Assembly: GCA_013396525.1 (NCBI GenBank)
Contig: VWYX01000744.1
Location: forward strand, 310,001-374,000
Direction of reading: 5' to 3'
Length of the DNA stretch: 64,000 nucleotides
Origin: Chaetorhynchus papuensis
Taxonomy: Eukaryota; Chordata; Aves; Passeriformes; Rhipiduridae
Made by a program: the position numbers and the translations under genes. Shown here piece after piece: positions 62,069 through 64,000 of this stretch; position 1 is the first letter of the stretch, and every line of letters starts with the position of its first letter. The notes under the pieces were generated by a model, which was given only the letters and a program-made list of their open reading frames with translations, ran no database searches and was not told the origin of the DNA.

Positions 62069-62223
62069 CTTCTTTTCCCTTTTCCCTTTTCCCTTTTCCC
62101 TTTTCCCTTTTCCCTTTTCCCTTTTCCCTTTTCCCTTTTCCCTTTTCCCTTTTCCCTTTTCCCTTTTCCCTTTTCCCCTTCCCCTTCCCCTTCCCCTTCC
62201 CCTTTCCCTTTCCCTTTCCCTTC
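62069..62223 (+). repeat. 155-bp homopyrimidine satellite: (TTTTCCC)n, (TTCCCC)n, (TTTCCC)n
   Basis: This is an unbroken C/T run of about 155 bases. From 62073 the unit TTTTCCC repeats about 15 times without error. It then changes to TTCCCC (five CCCC blocks at 62175-62202) and then TTTCCC (three copies to 62220). On the minus strand this gives 22 evenly spaced runs of three or four G with 2-4 nt A spacers, which satisfies the G-quadruplex rule many times over; the mirror-like purine/pyrimidine bias also allows triplex DNA. Long frames through it (FPFPFSL or KGKGKRE peptides) are artefacts. Confidence 0.97.
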
Positions 62224-64000
62224 ATACTGACCCAGGATTGTCCTTGCAAAGCAGGCAGAAAACCAAAGTGCTGGGTATTTTCTGGAGCAAAGCTGTGCAG
62301 ACTCCTTCACCTTGACCAGCAGTCCTGCCTCACACCTCCTACATCACACCAGGGCCTCGTGGAGGCTGCCTTGGTGTTCACCACTCCTTTCCCATTCACA
62401 CGAGGAAGTTGTGGGAAAGTCGTGGTGCACACCACAAGATCTTGAAAGAGTTCTCCTGTGGCTAGGGCTGTAAATGCCCCACTGAAATATTTTTACAGAT
62501 GGAGAATTCTTTTGAAATAAATAGAAAAATTTCCCAGGATGAAAATTTTCTTTTAAGGCTTTTTGGAATGCCTCCACTTATTTCAGACTTGTTGGACTGT
62601 TGAGGATCCCTTGACAGCTGTGGGTTCTGGAAAGTATCTCCTTGACTGCTTGCCCAAGACCCCCCTTTTCCCCAGTAGCCACGGACCTCACTCCATCTTG
62701 AAAATGCTTGTGGGAGTATGGGATCTGGAGTTTGAAACTGATGAGATAAAGAAAAACAACTATAAAACTTCATGCTATAAACACTTGCAAACCTTATGTT
62801 ACATATAGCACAGCGAGCCTTACATATATAAATCCATGAGCTGCTAATTCATTAAATAGTTAATTGCTCTTTAGTTCCTGATTTTTTTTTAAAGAAAATT
62901 ACTGAAGACTGGCCATTCATTTAAGGCAAAGAACAGTGTAACTCTTGCTCTTCAGATGTGTTTTGTTGTTGTGATGTGATATCAGTATCTCAGCACACAG
63001 CTTTATTCAGAATGTTTTTGAGTACACACTCCATGGTTAATGTCCCATGGCTTGCTCTGTGTTTCATACTCATTCTTCTGTTGAGCTTAAGCATGATTAA
63101 CATGTTTTTGTAGGCAGCTTAATGAATTGCTTAAAATAGGAAATGTCCTTGATTTACCTGCTGCATCATAAACAGTAGGTTGCTTAAATTTGCCTTTGAT
63201 TTATAGGCCTTTGCTTCATTGACTCTGATATTACAACTTCCTTTATGATGGCCGAGTTGCTCTCGATTAATTGATTTTGGTGGGATGTTGCAGTACTTGC
63301 CCAGTCCATTGTTCATAACGGATATAGTTATTTTCATGATCCTTTCTGAGCCTCTGCAGTTGTAACAGAGATAAGGTTTAACTAACGAGGCCCTGATGAA
63401 CCTTAAAATGCATTGCAGGACTCAATAATTTCCAAGGGCTTGGCTTTGATTCGGGAGGGTGGTGGAAAGAAAGCAGGAGATAGGAGGTGAAGGGTGAGGA
63501 GATATTGTGTGGAGGTCACTGGAACCTACAGACAAATGCTTTGATAGAAGCTTTTTATCTCTAAATGTGACAGGAGCAGGATATTACTGAAGTTAGGGGT
63601 TTTTTTTGAGAGGAGACTGCTTAAATGTGCATTTGTGCTAAGAGATGGATGCAACTGAGTTTGTAACCTAAGAACCTCCATGTCATTCTCACTTTAGATG
63701 GTGTAACATTTGCCATCTTTATTGTAGTTAGGTCTAAGGTTGTGAATAGATGTCCATTTTGAAGACATTTCTTCCCGGCAGATTGTCCATTATCTCCCTG
63801 TTGGAGGCTACAACCCTGGAGCTCTGCTGCAGGCTTTCCTTAATCCTAAATTTTCCTTAATCTGTGCATTGCCCTGCTGCAGGAGGAGTCAGCTGAGTTA
63901 GCCAAAGCAGCTGAGATGGATGAGCAGCTGCCTTTTGCTTGAAGCAAGCTGGAAAGTGTGAATACAAGGTCATTCAGTGGCATTTTAATGAGGGTGGAAA

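Larger units (their letters stand above)
60495..64000 (+). other. ADAMTSL3: Start of the next ADAMTSL3 intron, open at the window edge
   Basis: Donor GTATGT. The expected TSR3 exon (beginning W..NPWTAC) is absent, so the intron continues beyond 64000. It contains the candidate alternative terminal exon at 60609 and the homopyrimidine satellite at 62069. Confidence 0.88.

Noticed and set aside
61664..62445. Long frames on both strands encoding FPFPFSL or KGKGKRE repeats
   Set aside because: They are produced by the homopyrimidine satellite; a tract without A or G cannot make stop codons. Flanking residues match nothing recognisable.
1..64000. tRNA genes, CRISPR arrays, operons, prokaryotic signals
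   Set aside because: No tRNA B-box/cloverleaf pattern or spaced direct-repeat array was seen, and intron-exon structure shows a nuclear vertebrate genome.
1..64000. Novel defence, toxin or viral system
   Set aside because: Nothing beyond ADAMTSL3 exons shows coherent gene content; no integrase, capsid, polymerase or clustered genes were recognised apart from the LINE relics.

Overview
The window is vertebrate nuclear DNA. It has AT-rich introns with few CpGs, GT-AG splice sites, and one multi-exon gene on the + strand. It is most likely from a bird. Transposon content is low, the one clear younger interspersed repeat is a 5'-truncated CR1 LINE (19619-19877), and introns are compact. A non-avian sauropsid cannot be excluded.

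The only gene I can support is the N-terminal third of ADAMTSL3 (ADAMTS-like protein 3, punctin-2), a secreted extracellular-matrix glycoprotein related to ADAMTS proteases but without a protease domain. Nine coding exons (19102-19229, 21607-21652, 28367-28603, 41844-41970, 49794-49868, 55111-55268, 56001-56112, 58751-58889, 60444-60494) join in one frame with compatible phases, giving 1,073 nt or about 357 codons. In order they encode the first thrombospondin type-1 repeat, the ADAMTS cysteine-rich module, the cysteine-free spacer, a second thrombospondin repeat and the linker to the third. Signal-peptide exons lie upstream and the remaining TSR, Ig and PLAC exons downstream of the window. 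Diagnostic residues favour ADAMTSL3 over ADAMTSL1.

Layout: 1-19101 is upstream intron with an old LINE-1-like ORF2 relic (about 7995-8580) and a probable MIR relic (about 12190-12320). 19102-28603 carries three exons and the CR1. 28604-41843 is the largest complete intron and holds a 30-bp minisatellite. 41844-60494 carries six exons; the intron at 41971-49793 contains an unexplained long minus-strand open frame. 60495-64000 is the start of a further intron with a striking 155-bp homopyrimidine repeat.

The observations most worth checking are: (1) a possible alternative terminal exon at 60609-60765, with a strong acceptor, an in-frame stop and an AATAAA signal, which would make a short secreted isoform; (2) the LINE-1-like relic in a CR1-dominated genome; (3) the (TTTTCCC)n/(TTCCCC)n/(TTTCCC)n tract with G-quadruplex and triplex potential; (4) the roughly 300-codon minus-strand frame with a single stop at 45513-46421.
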